The notes beneath the pieces are model-generated. The model searched no databases, was not told the DNA's origin, and saw only the letters and a program-made list of their open reading frames with translations. From Pseudomonadota bacterium (lineage in GTDB: Bacteria; Campylobacterota; Campylobacteria; Campylobacterales; Sulfurospirillaceae): a stretch of DNA of 64,000 nucleotides. This document shows, piece after piece, positions 1 through 9,457 of this stretch (position 1 is its first letter; every line of letters begins with the position of its first letter). The position numbers and the translations under genes were made by a program. Location of the stretch: NCBI GenBank assembly GCA_017860615.1, contig JAGDMU010000011.1:46394-110393 (forward strand). The letters run 5' to 3'.

Positions 1-243
1 GGAACACCAAAGCGAAGTAGTATGGAAATTATAGAACGCGTTGAAGGGTATGATAGAGGCTATTTTACGGGCATCTTTGGCGTTTATGATGGACAATGTT
101 TAGACAGCGCTGTGATGATTCGTTTTTTAGAAAAAACAGAGGACGGTTATCTGTTTAAAAGTGGTGGAGGCATCACACTTTTGAGCGATGCCCAAAAGGA
201 GTACGATGAGTTGTGTGATAAAGTCTATATCCCCGTGTTTTGA
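1..243 (+). CDS. pabB: Aminodeoxychorismate synthase component I (chorismate-binding C-terminus), truncated by window start
   Basis: Frame 1 is open from base 1: GTPKRSSMEIIERVEGYDRGYFTGIFGVYDG...GGGITLLSDAQKEYDELCDKVYIPVF*, typical of the chorismate-binding C-terminus. Confidence 0.85.
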   Translation, partial: GTPKRSSMEIIERVEGYDRGYFTGIFGVYDGQCLDSAVMIRFLEKTEDGYLFKSGGGITLLSDAQKEYDELCDKVYIPVF

Positions 244-802
244 GACCCTCAAAGCGGTGAATGGCGAAATTTCGCATCTTCTGTTTCATCAAGCACGGTT
301 TGATAAAACACGCAAAGAGCTTTATGGCGCAACGCATAAAATTGTGCTTGCTGAGCACCTAGATCCACCCAAAGATGCTTTATACCGTGTGCGTGTGGAG
401 TATGCCAAAGAGATTCAAAAAATAGAGTATATCCCCTATATACCTCGCACTATTCAGACTTTTGCACTGGTAGAAGCAGACATTGACTATAGGTACAAAT
501 ATTGCGATAGGGAAGTTTTAAACAGTCATCGTGTACCTCATGTGGATGACGTGCTTTTTACGTGTAACAAAGAGCTTAAAGATACGAGCATTGCCAATAT
601 TGCGCTTTGGATTGATGGAGAATGGAAAACACCGTTTCATCCCCTTTTAGAAGGAACGACGCGGGCTCGCCTGCTTGCCAGTGGGCTTTTGAAGTGTGAT
701 GTATTAGAAACTAAAAGCCTTCAAAAAGCCGAGAAATTTGCTATAATGAATGCACTTATAGGATTTAAAATCATTGATAATGTATTATGGATAAAGGAAT
801 AA
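206..802 (+). CDS. pabC: Class IV aminotransferase / aminodeoxychorismate lyase-like domain; overlaps pabB in the +1 frame
   Basis: FETLKAVNGEISHLLFHQARFDKTRKELYG matches the PabC/BCAT N-terminal pattern. Start uncertain (ATG 206 or GTG 215); may be read by frameshift from pabB. Confidence 0.7.
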   Translation: MSCVIKSISPCFETLKAVNGEISHLLFHQARFDKTRKELYGATHKIVLAEHLDPPKDALYRVRVEYAKEIQKIEYIPYIPRTIQTFALVEADIDYRYKYCDREVLNSHRVPHVDDVLFTCNKELKDTSIANIALWIDGEWKTPFHPLLEGTTRARLLASGLLKCDVLETKSLQKAEKFAIMNALIGFKIIDNVLWIKE

Positions 803-805
803 ACT

Positions 806-2527
806 TTGAATTGGGATCTTTCATCACTCTACGAAAACGAAACGTTGTTAGAAGCGGATTTAAATGATGCGGCAACGCGCGCAAAAAGTCTTGAATCTGT
901 CTGTAAAGGTAAACTTAAAGAGTTACATGTAAACGAATTTTTAGAATCGATCAGGGAATATGAAGCGATCAATGAGAAGCTTGGTCGCATTATGACCTAT
1001 GCATTTTTGAAATTTGCCACCAATAGCGACAATGGTGGTTTTTATGCTAAATACCAACAAGCACATTCTAACATTGCTGAAAACCTTCTCTTCTTTGAAC
1101 TTGAATTTAACAAACTTTCCAAACCTAAACAAGAAGAGTTGATTGCCTCTGCACCAATGTATAAGTACTACTTAGAATCCTTGATGGAAGAAAAACCGTA
1201 TCAGTTGAGCCAAAAAGAGGAGCGTATTCTTCTTAAAAAAGAGATGACATCAGCGTCTGCTTTTAGTAGGCTTTTTGATGAGCATTTCAGTCGTTTAAAG
1301 TTTGCCTATGAGGGTGAAAAACTCTCTGAAGAGGAGATTTTGAGCAAACTCCAAGACTCTAATCGTGACGTAAGACAAAAAGCAGCAAATGCCTTTACAA
1401 AGGGCTTAAAGCCGCATCAACCGCTTCTTGCATACATCTTCAATATGATTAAAACCGACCTTGCAAATGAGTGCGAACTTCGAGGCTACAAAAACGCAGA
1501 ACAACCACGCCATATGGACAATAAAATTACGCAAAAAAGTGTAGATGCTCTCATTAAAAGTGCAGAGAGTAGCTTTCATTTGGTGCAAGACTATTATGTT
1601 CAAAAAGCAAAACTTTTAGGGCTTCCTGAACTGTATGAATACGATCGCTATGCCCCATTAGAGGCTTCAAGTGCTAAGTTTGATTTTCAAACATCTAAAC
1701 AAATTGTTTTAGATGCTTTTAAAAAATTTAATCCTAAATTTTACGAAATTGCTTCGTTGGCATTTGAAAAAGGGTGGATTGATGTTTTTCCAAAAGATAA
1801 AAAAAGAGGTGGCGCATTTTCACACCCTGCAACACCGAGTACGCATCCTTATGTACTCTTAAATCACACCGATACCAGACGCGATCTTTTTACGTTAGCC
1901 CATGAACTAGGACATGCAATTCATCAATACCTTTCTCGTGATGTAGGGTATCTTGGAAGTGATACCCCTCTGACGACTTCAGAAACGGCTTCCGTTTTTG
2001 CTGAGATGTTGGTGTTTGATGCGATTAAAGATGGGCTGAGCGCAACTGAGAAACGTTCACTTTATGCCAGTAAAATTGAAGATATTTTCTCTACGCTTTA
2101 TCGCCAAATTAATTTTACAACGTTCGAACGTAAAGTACATGCACATGAGGGCGAATTGGATCTTCCAACGTTCAATCAATACTGGATGCAAGAGAGCCAA
2201 AAGATGTTTGGTAAAAGCATCACATTGACAAAAAATTATACGATCTGGTGGAGTTACATTCCTCATTTTATTCACTCACCGTTTTACTGTTATGCTTACA
2301 GTTATGGACAGTTACTTGTTTTAGCGCTTTATGGATTGTATAAAAAAAGTGATAAAGCAACGTTTGTACAAAACTATACAAACTTTTTGAGTGCAGGGGG
2401 TAGCCAGAGCCCTAAAGAGCTTATTAAGAAATTTGGTTTTGATATTGAAGATGAACAATTTTGGCAACTAGGTATTAGCGAAATAGAATCCCTCTTAAAA
2501 GAGTTTAAAGGAATGTGTGATGCTTGA
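806..2527 (+). CDS. pepF: Oligoendopeptidase F family M3 metallopeptidase
   Basis: 573 aa ORF, zinc motif HELGH (TLAHELGHAIHQYLS), M3 architecture; TTG start. Confidence 0.92.
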   Translation: MNWDLSSLYENETLLEADLNDAATRAKSLESVCKGKLKELHVNEFLESIREYEAINEKLGRIMTYAFLKFATNSDNGGFYAKYQQAHSNIAENLLFFELEFNKLSKPKQEELIASAPMYKYYLESLMEEKPYQLSQKEERILLKKEMTSASAFSRLFDEHFSRLKFAYEGEKLSEEEILSKLQDSNRDVRQKAANAFTKGLKPHQPLLAYIFNMIKTDLANECELRGYKNAEQPRHMDNKITQKSVDALIKSAESSFHLVQDYYVQKAKLLGLPELYEYDRYAPLEASSAKFDFQTSKQIVLDAFKKFNPKFYEIASLAFEKGWIDVFPKDKKRGGAFSHPATPSTHPYVLLNHTDTRRDLFTLAHELGHAIHQYLSRDVGYLGSDTPLTTSETASVFAEMLVFDAIKDGLSATEKRSLYASKIEDIFSTLYRQINFTTFERKVHAHEGELDLPTFNQYWMQESQKMFGKSITLTKNYTIWWSYIPHFIHSPFYCYAYSYGQLLVLALYGLYKKSDKATFVQNYTNFLSAGGSQSPKELIKKFGFDIEDEQFWQLGISEIESLLKEFKGMCDA

Positions 2528-2972
2528 AGGCTTACTGGGGAGTGAAGAATTTCATGGTTTGATGAAAAAACACGCTAAAGAAGTTTTGGAGTTGCTCTTA
2601 AAACGTGGGGTTAATTTTTCGATTCTAACAAACATTGCTGATGTGACGTTTGACCCTCCGTTGCCTGCGCAGATTAGCCAAAATTTTAAACCGATTACGA
2701 TGTTTTTTCTAGCTGGGTACACTTTTGAGAGTACTCAAATTTACAATGGTAAAATTAGTTTTGAAGCAGGATTTGGAAGTGACAATTTTGGCTCTTTGGT
2801 GAGCCTCCCTATTGAAGCAGTTTTACAGATTATCATTGAAGAGATACCTGTATTTATCAATCTGAGTACGCCACCAAAAGCTGTTATGAAGGTGCCTAGA
2901 GAGAATGGACTTAAACGCTCGATGGAAGCGTTAATGTCCAATCCCGACAATCATAAATTGATTAAAAAGTAA
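2520..2972 (+). CDS. Small conserved protein with SspB-like pattern (candidate ClpX adaptor)
   Basis: IYNGKISFEAGFGSDNFGSLVSLPIEAVLQI resembles E. coli SspB LANDEVRFNARFGGIPRQVSVPLAAVLAI (compared from memory); 4-nt-scale overlap with pepF end. Confidence 0.5.
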   Translation: MLEGLLGSEEFHGLMKKHAKEVLELLLKRGVNFSILTNIADVTFDPPLPAQISQNFKPITMFFLAGYTFESTQIYNGKISFEAGFGSDNFGSLVSLPIEAVLQIIIEEIPVFINLSTPPKAVMKVPRENGLKRSMEALMSNPDNHKLIKK

Positions 2973-2975
2973 TGT

Positions 2976-3881
2976 TTAGGCTTTAATGTCTTGTTTACTC
3001 ATGATATAGTTGATCACATTATCAATGAGTGCATCGTGTTTGCGATCTTTGATATAGCAAAGGTAGAGCATTCGTGTCAGTTTTAAGCCCTTCATTTTCG
3101 TTGTATATAAGATTCCTTTTTCAACTTCTTCCGCAATAATATGCTTGGAGAGAATTGAAACCGTAGGCGTATCTTCAATATTGGCTTTCATGAGAGTATG
3201 TTTAACAGCAGTAGAGCTGGTCACAATACTTTTAACTTTAAAACTCTTACAATCCACATCCATTTTTTCAAATGTTTCATGAATGATCTTTCTGGTGTTA
3301 GACTCTTCTTCACGACAGATCCAATTGTAGGAGAGTAAATCCTCTTTTTTAACCAGTTTTGGAAGCGGTGAGCGAGAGGTGATGACGAGTTCATCTTCTA
3401 GCCATTCACGATAAATAATGCCCTCTTGAAAAATTGGGGCTTCAATCAGGGCTAAATCCACCTTTTTATCGAGCAGTTTTTCGGTAATATCCACAGCATC
3501 TTCCACTTTGAGCATCACATTATTTTTAATCGCTTCTTGAATGTCATTGAGAAAATCTGGCAAGATGTAGTTTCCAATAACAGGCGATGCGCCAAGAACA
3601 AAAATAACCTCTTTATTGACCAAACGTAACATTTCACGCTCAGCTGCTAAAAGGTGCTTTTCAAGCTTTAGTGCTACTTTATAAAGCTCTTCACCTGCGG
3701 TGGTAAGCTTAATACCATTTTTTTTACGATCAACAATTTGAATGTCTAAGTACTCTTCTAAAAGTTTGATTTGTTGTGTGACAGCAGGCTGGCTGATTCC
3801 CAGTTTTTTGGAGGCTTTAGAGAAGCTTTTTTCGCGCACAACGGTTAAAAAGGTTTCTACTTTGGAGAAATCTTTAAGCAT
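2976..3881 (-). CDS. LysR family transcriptional regulator
   Basis: N-terminal HTH FLTVVREKSFSKASKKLGISQPAVTQQIKLLEEYL; 301 aa. Confidence 0.93.
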   Translation of the reverse strand: MLKDFSKVETFLTVVREKSFSKASKKLGISQPAVTQQIKLLEEYLDIQIVDRKKNGIKLTTAGEELYKVALKLEKHLLAAEREMLRLVNKEVIFVLGASPVIGNYILPDFLNDIQEAIKNNVMLKVEDAVDITEKLLDKKVDLALIEAPIFQEGIIYREWLEDELVITSRSPLPKLVKKEDLLSYNWICREEESNTRKIIHETFEKMDVDCKSFKVKSIVTSSTAVKHTLMKANIEDTPTVSILSKHIIAEEVEKGILYTTKMKGLKLTRMLYLCYIKDRKHDALIDNVINYIMSKQDIKA

Positions 3882-4095
3882 GAAATAATCCTTACTAATT
3901 ATATGAATTTCTTTTATAACTAGGGATGATTATAACGAAAAATAATAGCAAAAACAATGCGTTATATCATGATCTTTTTTTTCAAAATAGATCTCTGTAT
4001 GCGTGTTGTAAAGAGGAAAAAAAAGGATGGAGTTTTGCTTAAACTTTTTTCGCTATAATAAATACAATTTATATCATAAAAAAGTAGATGAACGT

Positions 4096-6141
4096 ATGCA
4101 AGATTTAACGATGTTAAATGAATCACAACAAGATGCGGTAAAATGTGTAGATGGTCCTGTGCTTATATTAGCAGGTGCAGGGAGTGGAAAGACAAAAACG
4201 ATCACGTCTCGTTTAGCGTATCTTCTCTCGTTAGGGATTCCACCAGCCAATACCTTGACGCTCACCTTTACCAACAAAGCCGCTAGCGAGATGCGCGAGC
4301 GTGCTATGGCGATGATCGAAGAGCACAGTTATCCACCTCTTTTGTGTACATTCCATAAATTTGGTCTGCTTTTTTTAAAGTTTCATATTGAAAAACTGGG
4401 TCGCAAAAACAGTTTTGTCGTCATCGATACGGATGACAAAAAGCGTATTTTAAAAAGTTTCAATACCAGCACTGAACTTCCCACGGGCATGATTGCCAGT
4501 GAAATTTCACGCTATAAAACATCCTTGATTGACCCTAAAGTGGCATGGGAAAAAGCAGAGCAAAAAAGCTACCAAGTCATTGCGAAACTCTATGAACAGT
4601 ACGAAGATTATTTAGCGTCCAATAACCTCGTCGATTTTGATGATCTTTTAGTGCTTCCATATAAAATCTTAGAGGGTGATGACGCGCTTTGCGAAGAGGT
4701 GAGCCGTCGTTATCAGTACATCATGGTCGATGAGTACCAAGATACGAATGAACTTCAATACAAATTGCTTCGCAAATTGTGTCATACCCATAGCAACCTT
4801 TGTGTTGTAGGCGATGATGACCAGAGTATTTATGGTTGGCGTGGGGCAAACATTAAAAACATTTTGGAATTTCACGAGTCGTTTGAGAATGTTAAAATCG
4901 TGAAGTTAGAAAAAAACTACCGCTCAACCACGCAGATTTTGAAAGCAGCGAACGATCTTATCGAACACAATCGTGGGCGTATTGGTAAAGTGCTTGAGAG
5001 TACGAAAGGGGAAGGCAAAGCGATTGAAGTGATGGATTCACACGATGAAAACCAAGAAGCTCACTCTATTGCAAAGCGTATTCGCAAGCTGATTGAAAGT
5101 GGTGTAAACCCTCATGAAATTGCTGTTTTATACCGTATTAACGCCCTTAGCCGTTCACTCGAAGAAGGTCTTAATAAGGAGAAAGTTCCTTACAATATGG
5201 TGGGTGGTGTCAAGTTCTACGAGCGTGCTGAGGTTAAAGATGTCATCAGTTACCTTCGTGTGATTGCCAATCCTCATGATGATTTTTCCATCAAACGCAT
5301 TATCAATCGCCCTAAACGAGGGCTTGGTAAAGTGACCATTGATCGAATTTTTAAATCAGCGTACGACAATCATCAGTCGATTTATGAGTACATTACATGT
5401 AATGAAGCTGCTATTGAAAAAGAGGCTACCAAAAAAGCTTCGCTGGCTCTTAAAGAGTTTGTTCAAAACATTGCTCATATGCAGAGCATCCAGCAAAACT
5501 CTACGTACGATATGATTGATGCGATTGAAGAGTCTTTTGCGATTAAAGAGTACTACAATAATCAACCCGATTCCCTAGATCGTCTTTCAAACATCGATGA
5601 ATTTTACGGACTTTTCCGTGATTACGTGAAGCAAAATCCGCAAATGGGTGTGGATGACTTCTTAAATGAGCTTGCACTCCAAAGTGACCAAGATCAGATT
5701 GATAGTGAAAATATCTCCATTATGAGTATTCACGCCAGTAAAGGTTTGGAGTTTGAATATCTGTTTGTGATTGGTTTGGAAGAGGGCTTCTTTCCTCTCA
5801 TTGGAGACGGCAGTGACATTGAAGAAGAGCGTCGTTTGGGGTATGTTGCCATTACTCGCGCCAAAAAAGAGTTAACGCTTAGTTTCTCCGGGAGTCGTTT
5901 TTACAAAGGGCGAAGAACGGAACTGACCAAAAGTAGGTTTCTCAAAGAAGCAGGTGTCTGCGAGGGAAGCTTGATCTTGGAAAAAACGACTTCGTTTAAA
6001 AAGGGCGATCTTGTTAAACATAAAATCTTTGGCATTGGTCGTGTGACCGAAGTGAGTAAAGTAGGACGTGAGTTTAAATTGCAGATCAACTTTAGTGGTA
6101 CCAGAAGGGATATCTTAGCGTCGTTTGTGGAGAAGATCTAG
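4096..6141 (+). CDS. UvrD/PcrA/Rep family ATP-dependent DNA helicase
   Basis: Walker A AGAGSGKT, VDEYQDTN, VVGDDDQSIYGWRGA, VAITRAKKEL; likely start ATG 4096. Confidence 0.95.
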   Translation: MQDLTMLNESQQDAVKCVDGPVLILAGAGSGKTKTITSRLAYLLSLGIPPANTLTLTFTNKAASEMRERAMAMIEEHSYPPLLCTFHKFGLLFLKFHIEKLGRKNSFVVIDTDDKKRILKSFNTSTELPTGMIASEISRYKTSLIDPKVAWEKAEQKSYQVIAKLYEQYEDYLASNNLVDFDDLLVLPYKILEGDDALCEEVSRRYQYIMVDEYQDTNELQYKLLRKLCHTHSNLCVVGDDDQSIYGWRGANIKNILEFHESFENVKIVKLEKNYRSTTQILKAANDLIEHNRGRIGKVLESTKGEGKAIEVMDSHDENQEAHSIAKRIRKLIESGVNPHEIAVLYRINALSRSLEEGLNKEKVPYNMVGGVKFYERAEVKDVISYLRVIANPHDDFSIKRIINRPKRGLGKVTIDRIFKSAYDNHQSIYEYITCNEAAIEKEATKKASLALKEFVQNIAHMQSIQQNSTYDMIDAIEESFAIKEYYNNQPDSLDRLSNIDEFYGLFRDYVKQNPQMGVDDFLNELALQSDQDQIDSENISIMSIHASKGLEFEYLFVIGLEEGFFPLIGDGSDIEEERRLGYVAITRAKKELTLSFSGSRFYKGRRTELTKSRFLKEAGVCEGSLILEKTTSFKKGDLVKHKIFGIGRVTEVSKVGREFKLQINFSGTRRDILASFVEKI

Positions 6142-6968
6142 TGGATAATCGCCTTTTTGTTGCGTATAAACCCGCAAGTATGGTCTCAAACCATTTTTTA
6201 AGCCGAATTAAACGACGTTACAATATGAAAAAAGCGGGATTTTCAGGCACGCTTGACCCGTTTGCACAAGGGGTTTTAATCATTGCCTTTGGGCAGTTTA
6301 CGAAATTGTTTCGTTTTTTGAAAAAAGCGCCGAAAACATATCGAGCGACACTGTGGATGGGTGCATCAAGTCCTACATTAGACATCGAAAAAATTGAACA
6401 TATCGAACAGATGATGCCGTTTCATCCTGATTCTGTCAATTTTGTATTGCAAAGTATGGTAGGCGAAAAAACTTATCTGCCTCCAAAATATTCGGCTAAG
6501 AAGATTGATGGAGCGCGTGCCTATGATCTTGCTCGTAACGATAAAGAATTTGAACTAAAAGCCATTACAAGCACTATTTATGACTGCCATTTGATTCACT
6601 ACGCACATCCTTTTTTGACCTTTGAGATTACGATTTCGGAAGGTGGCTATGTGCGAAGTATTGGCGCATTGATTGCTGAGAGATTAGGATTTAGTGGGTG
6701 TTTAAGTGCCTTAGAACGCCTTAATGAAGGCAAATTTTTCTATGAGAATGAGCGAGCATTAAATCCGTTGGATTATCTTGATCTTCCTGTAAATCGTTAT
6801 CTCAGTGAGTCTCAAGATATCCTCTTGGGACGCAAGCTTAGTGTAGAAAATTTTGAAAAGCAAGCAGAGGGTATCTATCAAATCGTTATCGATGAAATGC
6901 TCAGCGTTGTGGAAATCAGCGCAAATGGAGTAGAATATCTCCTAAATTCACTATCGCTAAAGGCGTAA
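6141..6968 (+). CDS. truB: tRNA pseudouridine(55) synthase
   Basis: GFSGTLDPFAQGVLIIAFGQFTKL catalytic motif; GTG start. Confidence 0.93.
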   Translation: MDNRLFVAYKPASMVSNHFLSRIKRRYNMKKAGFSGTLDPFAQGVLIIAFGQFTKLFRFLKKAPKTYRATLWMGASSPTLDIEKIEHIEQMMPFHPDSVNFVLQSMVGEKTYLPPKYSAKKIDGARAYDLARNDKEFELKAITSTIYDCHLIHYAHPFLTFEITISEGGYVRSIGALIAERLGFSGCLSALERLNEGKFFYENERALNPLDYLDLPVNRYLSESQDILLGRKLSVENFEKQAEGIYQIVIDEMLSVVEISANGVEYLLNSLSLKA

Positions 6969-6969
6969 C

Positions 6970-7197
6970 ATGTTAATACTCACACGAAAAATCGGAGAGG
7001 GTGTTGTTTTAAATGAAAATATTACGGTTCGGGTTATTGAAATCTCAAAAGGTGTGGTCAAACTTGGCTTTGATGCGCCCAAAAATATGTTGATTTTAAG
7101 AGAAGAGCTTGAACGTGCGATTAAAGAAGCCAATATTGAAGCCAGTAAAAACACGAATCATAGTGAGCTATTCAGTCTTAGTGAGAAACTTAAATAA
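6970..7197 (+). CDS. csrA: Carbon storage regulator CsrA
   Basis: MLILTRKIGEGVVLNENITVRVIEISKGVVKLGFDAPKNMLILREEL. Confidence 0.97.
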   Translation: MLILTRKIGEGVVLNENITVRVIEISKGVVKLGFDAPKNMLILREELERAIKEANIEASKNTNHSELFSLSEKLK

Positions 7198-7982
7198 TGC
7201 AATATAACGCACACGCTAAGGTCAATATTTTTCTTAAAATTGTAGGAAAGCGCGGTAACTACCATGAGCTACTCTCTCGTTTTATGGTAGTTCCTTCTTT
7301 GTATGATACTCTCAGTTTTGTTCCTAAAAAGAGCAAAGCAGCCTTTGAGTTGATGGGTGATTTTAATTGTGCACTTGAGCACAATACGCTTTACCGTACG
7401 TTTATGGTATTAAAACAGCATGGTTTTGCCAAAGAAGTTGAGCGTGTGATGAGCGAATATGCGTTACATGTCACTAAAAACATCCCTACAGGTTCAGGTC
7501 TTGGTGGTGGAAGTAGCGATAGCGCTACCTTTTTAAAAATGTTGAATGAGGTAGGCTCTTTAGGGCTGAGTGTAGAAGAGATGATGCGCATTGGAAGCGA
7601 AGTAGGGGCTGATGTGCCTTTCTTTGTCTCAGATTACGAGAGTGCCAATGTGAGTGGTATCGGTGAGGTTGTTGAAAAATGTGATGAAACAGCCCTTGAT
7701 ATCGAAGTCTTTACACCGCCACTTGCCTGCAATACAGCATTGGTGTATAAAACCTATAGGGAATATTTCTTGCAATCCATGGATCAAGCGTTAGCTTTAA
7801 AAATGGTTGCATTAAAGAGCCCTGAACTGTTAAGTGGTTTTAGTAAAGAAGAACTTAACGATCTGTTTCCTGCATGTTTAAAAGCTTATCCAGAACTAGG
7901 CACGTATGCCAAAGAAGGATGGTTTTTTAGTGGCAGCGGAAGCAGTTTTTTCAGATTAGCGCATAAGGTAAACAATGGGTGA
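7197..7982 (+). CDS. ispE: 4-diphosphocytidyl-2-C-methyl-D-erythritol kinase
   Basis: [15 protein letters not shown] and GHMP motif [16 protein letters not shown]. Confidence 0.95.
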   Translation: MQYNAHAKVNIFLKIVGKRGNYHELLSRFMVVPSLYDTLSFVPKKSKAAFELMGDFNCALEHNTLYRTFMVLKQHGFAKEVERVMSEYALHVTKNIPTGSGLGGGSSDSATFLKMLNEVGSLGLSVEEMMRIGSEVGADVPFFVSDYESANVSGIGEVVEKCDETALDIEVFTPPLACNTALVYKTYREYFLQSMDQALALKMVALKSPELLSGFSKEELNDLFPACLKAYPELGTYAKEGWFFSGSGSSFFRLAHKVNNG

Positions 7983-8439
7983 AGCTGTCGCACGCAATAA
8001 AAAAGCGTTCCATGACTATGAAATTTTAGAGAAACTTGAAGCGGGTATTGTACTTCAAGGCAGTGAAGTGAAGGCGATTCGTCAAGGTAGAGTCAATCTT
8101 AAAGACTCGTTTGTAAAGATCATCAAAGGGGAGGCGTTTTTGCTCAATGCGCATATTTCGCATCTCTCAACGGCGAATCTCAATTATGCTCCCAATGAGC
8201 GGGCTCCTAGAAAACTACTTTTACATATGAAGCAGTTGCGTAAATGGGATATGAAAGTTGCTAAAGATGGGCTCACTATCGTACCCCTTGCGATCTATTT
8301 TAATGCTAAAAATCTTGCGAAAGTTGAGATTGCATTAGCACGTGGTAAGAATGAACATGATAAGCGAGAGAGCTTAAAAGAGAAAGATGCCCAAAGAGAA
8401 GCTAAAACAGCTCTCAAAAATTACGCTTACAAAGAGTAG
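7975..8439 (+). CDS. smpB: SsrA-binding protein
   Basis: [41 protein letters not shown]...[23 protein letters not shown]. Confidence 0.97.
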   Translation: MGEAVARNKKAFHDYEILEKLEAGIVLQGSEVKAIRQGRVNLKDSFVKIIKGEAFLLNAHISHLSTANLNYAPNERAPRKLLLHMKQLRKWDMKVAKDGLTIVPLAIYFNAKNLAKVEIALARGKNEHDKRESLKEKDAQREAKTALKNYAYKE

Positions 8440-8497
8440 TTTACATATTATTTATCTAAACAAAGTAGAATAAACCAAAAGTTAGTATGAGGGAAAC

Positions 8498-9100
8498 ATG
8501 AAAAAATTAATCAGTTTAATCGCGGTTATGACATCGCTCTTGTTTTTAGGATGTGGTTCGGAGTCATCAAGCGTTCCACTTGTTAAAGAAACCTATAAAG
8601 AGGGTGACAAAGTTGAAATTAAAAGTGTTGCAGGTGCTAAGATAACACTGCTTCGTAAAAATGGTGGTTTTGTACTTGAAGATGATGAGAGTAAAATTAT
8701 TTTAATCGATATTTTTGGGACATTTTGTGTGCCATGTCAAGAAGAGGCTCCCTCTTTGATGGATTTTCAACTTCAAAACAGCGATGATGTTATGCTCATC
8801 GGGCTTAACTATTTTGAAGAGGTAAGCGATGAGTACGTGGTCGAAAATTTTGCAGCAAAATACAATGCCTATTATTTCATTACCAATTCACCTAAAAATA
8901 AAAAAATTGTTGAGACCATTGTTCAAGATATCGCCTATAAGGGAACATTGCAAGTGCCGTTTAAAGTGGTTCTTAAAGAAGGAAAATATCAAAAATTAAC
9001 CGATATTTACAACCCTTCCAATCTTGAAAATAAGTTTTATATCGGAAAAGTAGGTTTGGATATTATCCAACAAGATATTGACAAACTTACAGCAAAATAG
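8498..9100 (+). CDS. Thioredoxin-like (TlpA-type) lipoprotein
   Basis: Lipobox LLFLGC and CVPC active site (DIFGTFCVPCQEEAPSL). Confidence 0.85.
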   Translation: MKKLISLIAVMTSLLFLGCGSESSSVPLVKETYKEGDKVEIKSVAGAKITLLRKNGGFVLEDDESKIILIDIFGTFCVPCQEEAPSLMDFQLQNSDDVMLIGLNYFEEVSDEYVVENFAAKYNAYYFITNSPKNKKIVETIVQDIAYKGTLQVPFKVVLKEGKYQKLTDIYNPSNLENKFYIGKVGLDIIQQDIDKLTAK

Positions 9101-9109
9101 AGGCTATAA

Positions 9110-9418
9110 ATGCACCATTTAGAAGGGGATTTTCAAAACGAAACGATTGATGCTATAGAGGTCAAAGAGCCACGAATGTACAAAGTTTTGTTGCTCAATG
9201 ACGATTATAGTAGCATGGAATTTGTTATTAAGGTTTTAATGCAGATTTTTCATCATAGTTTTGAAAAAGCAACTGAAATTATGCTCAGTGTCCATGAACA
9301 AGGCAAAGGACTTTGTGGGGTTTATACCTATGAAATTGCTGAGACAAAAGTAGTGCATGTGCGAAAAATGGCAAAAGAGGAGCAATTTCCGCTTCGTGCC
9401 ATTATGGAAGAAGAGTAA
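9110..9418 (+). CDS. clpS: ATP-dependent Clp protease adaptor ClpS
   Basis: YKVLLLNDDYSSMEFVIKVLMQIFHHSFEKATEIMLSVHEQGKGLCGVYTYEIAETK; next to clpA. Confidence 0.95.
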   Translation: MHHLEGDFQNETIDAIEVKEPRMYKVLLLNDDYSSMEFVIKVLMQIFHHSFEKATEIMLSVHEQGKGLCGVYTYEIAETKVVHVRKMAKEEQFPLRAIMEEE

Positions 9419-9457
9419 CTCTTTTTCTAAGCTTATTATGTAAAAAAGGAGAAGATT

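Noticed and set aside
3882-4095. LysR-uvrD divergent intergenic region as a dedicated regulatory circuit
   Set aside because: No clear T-N11-A dyad with conserved arms could be singled out by eye; helicase is an unlikely specific target.
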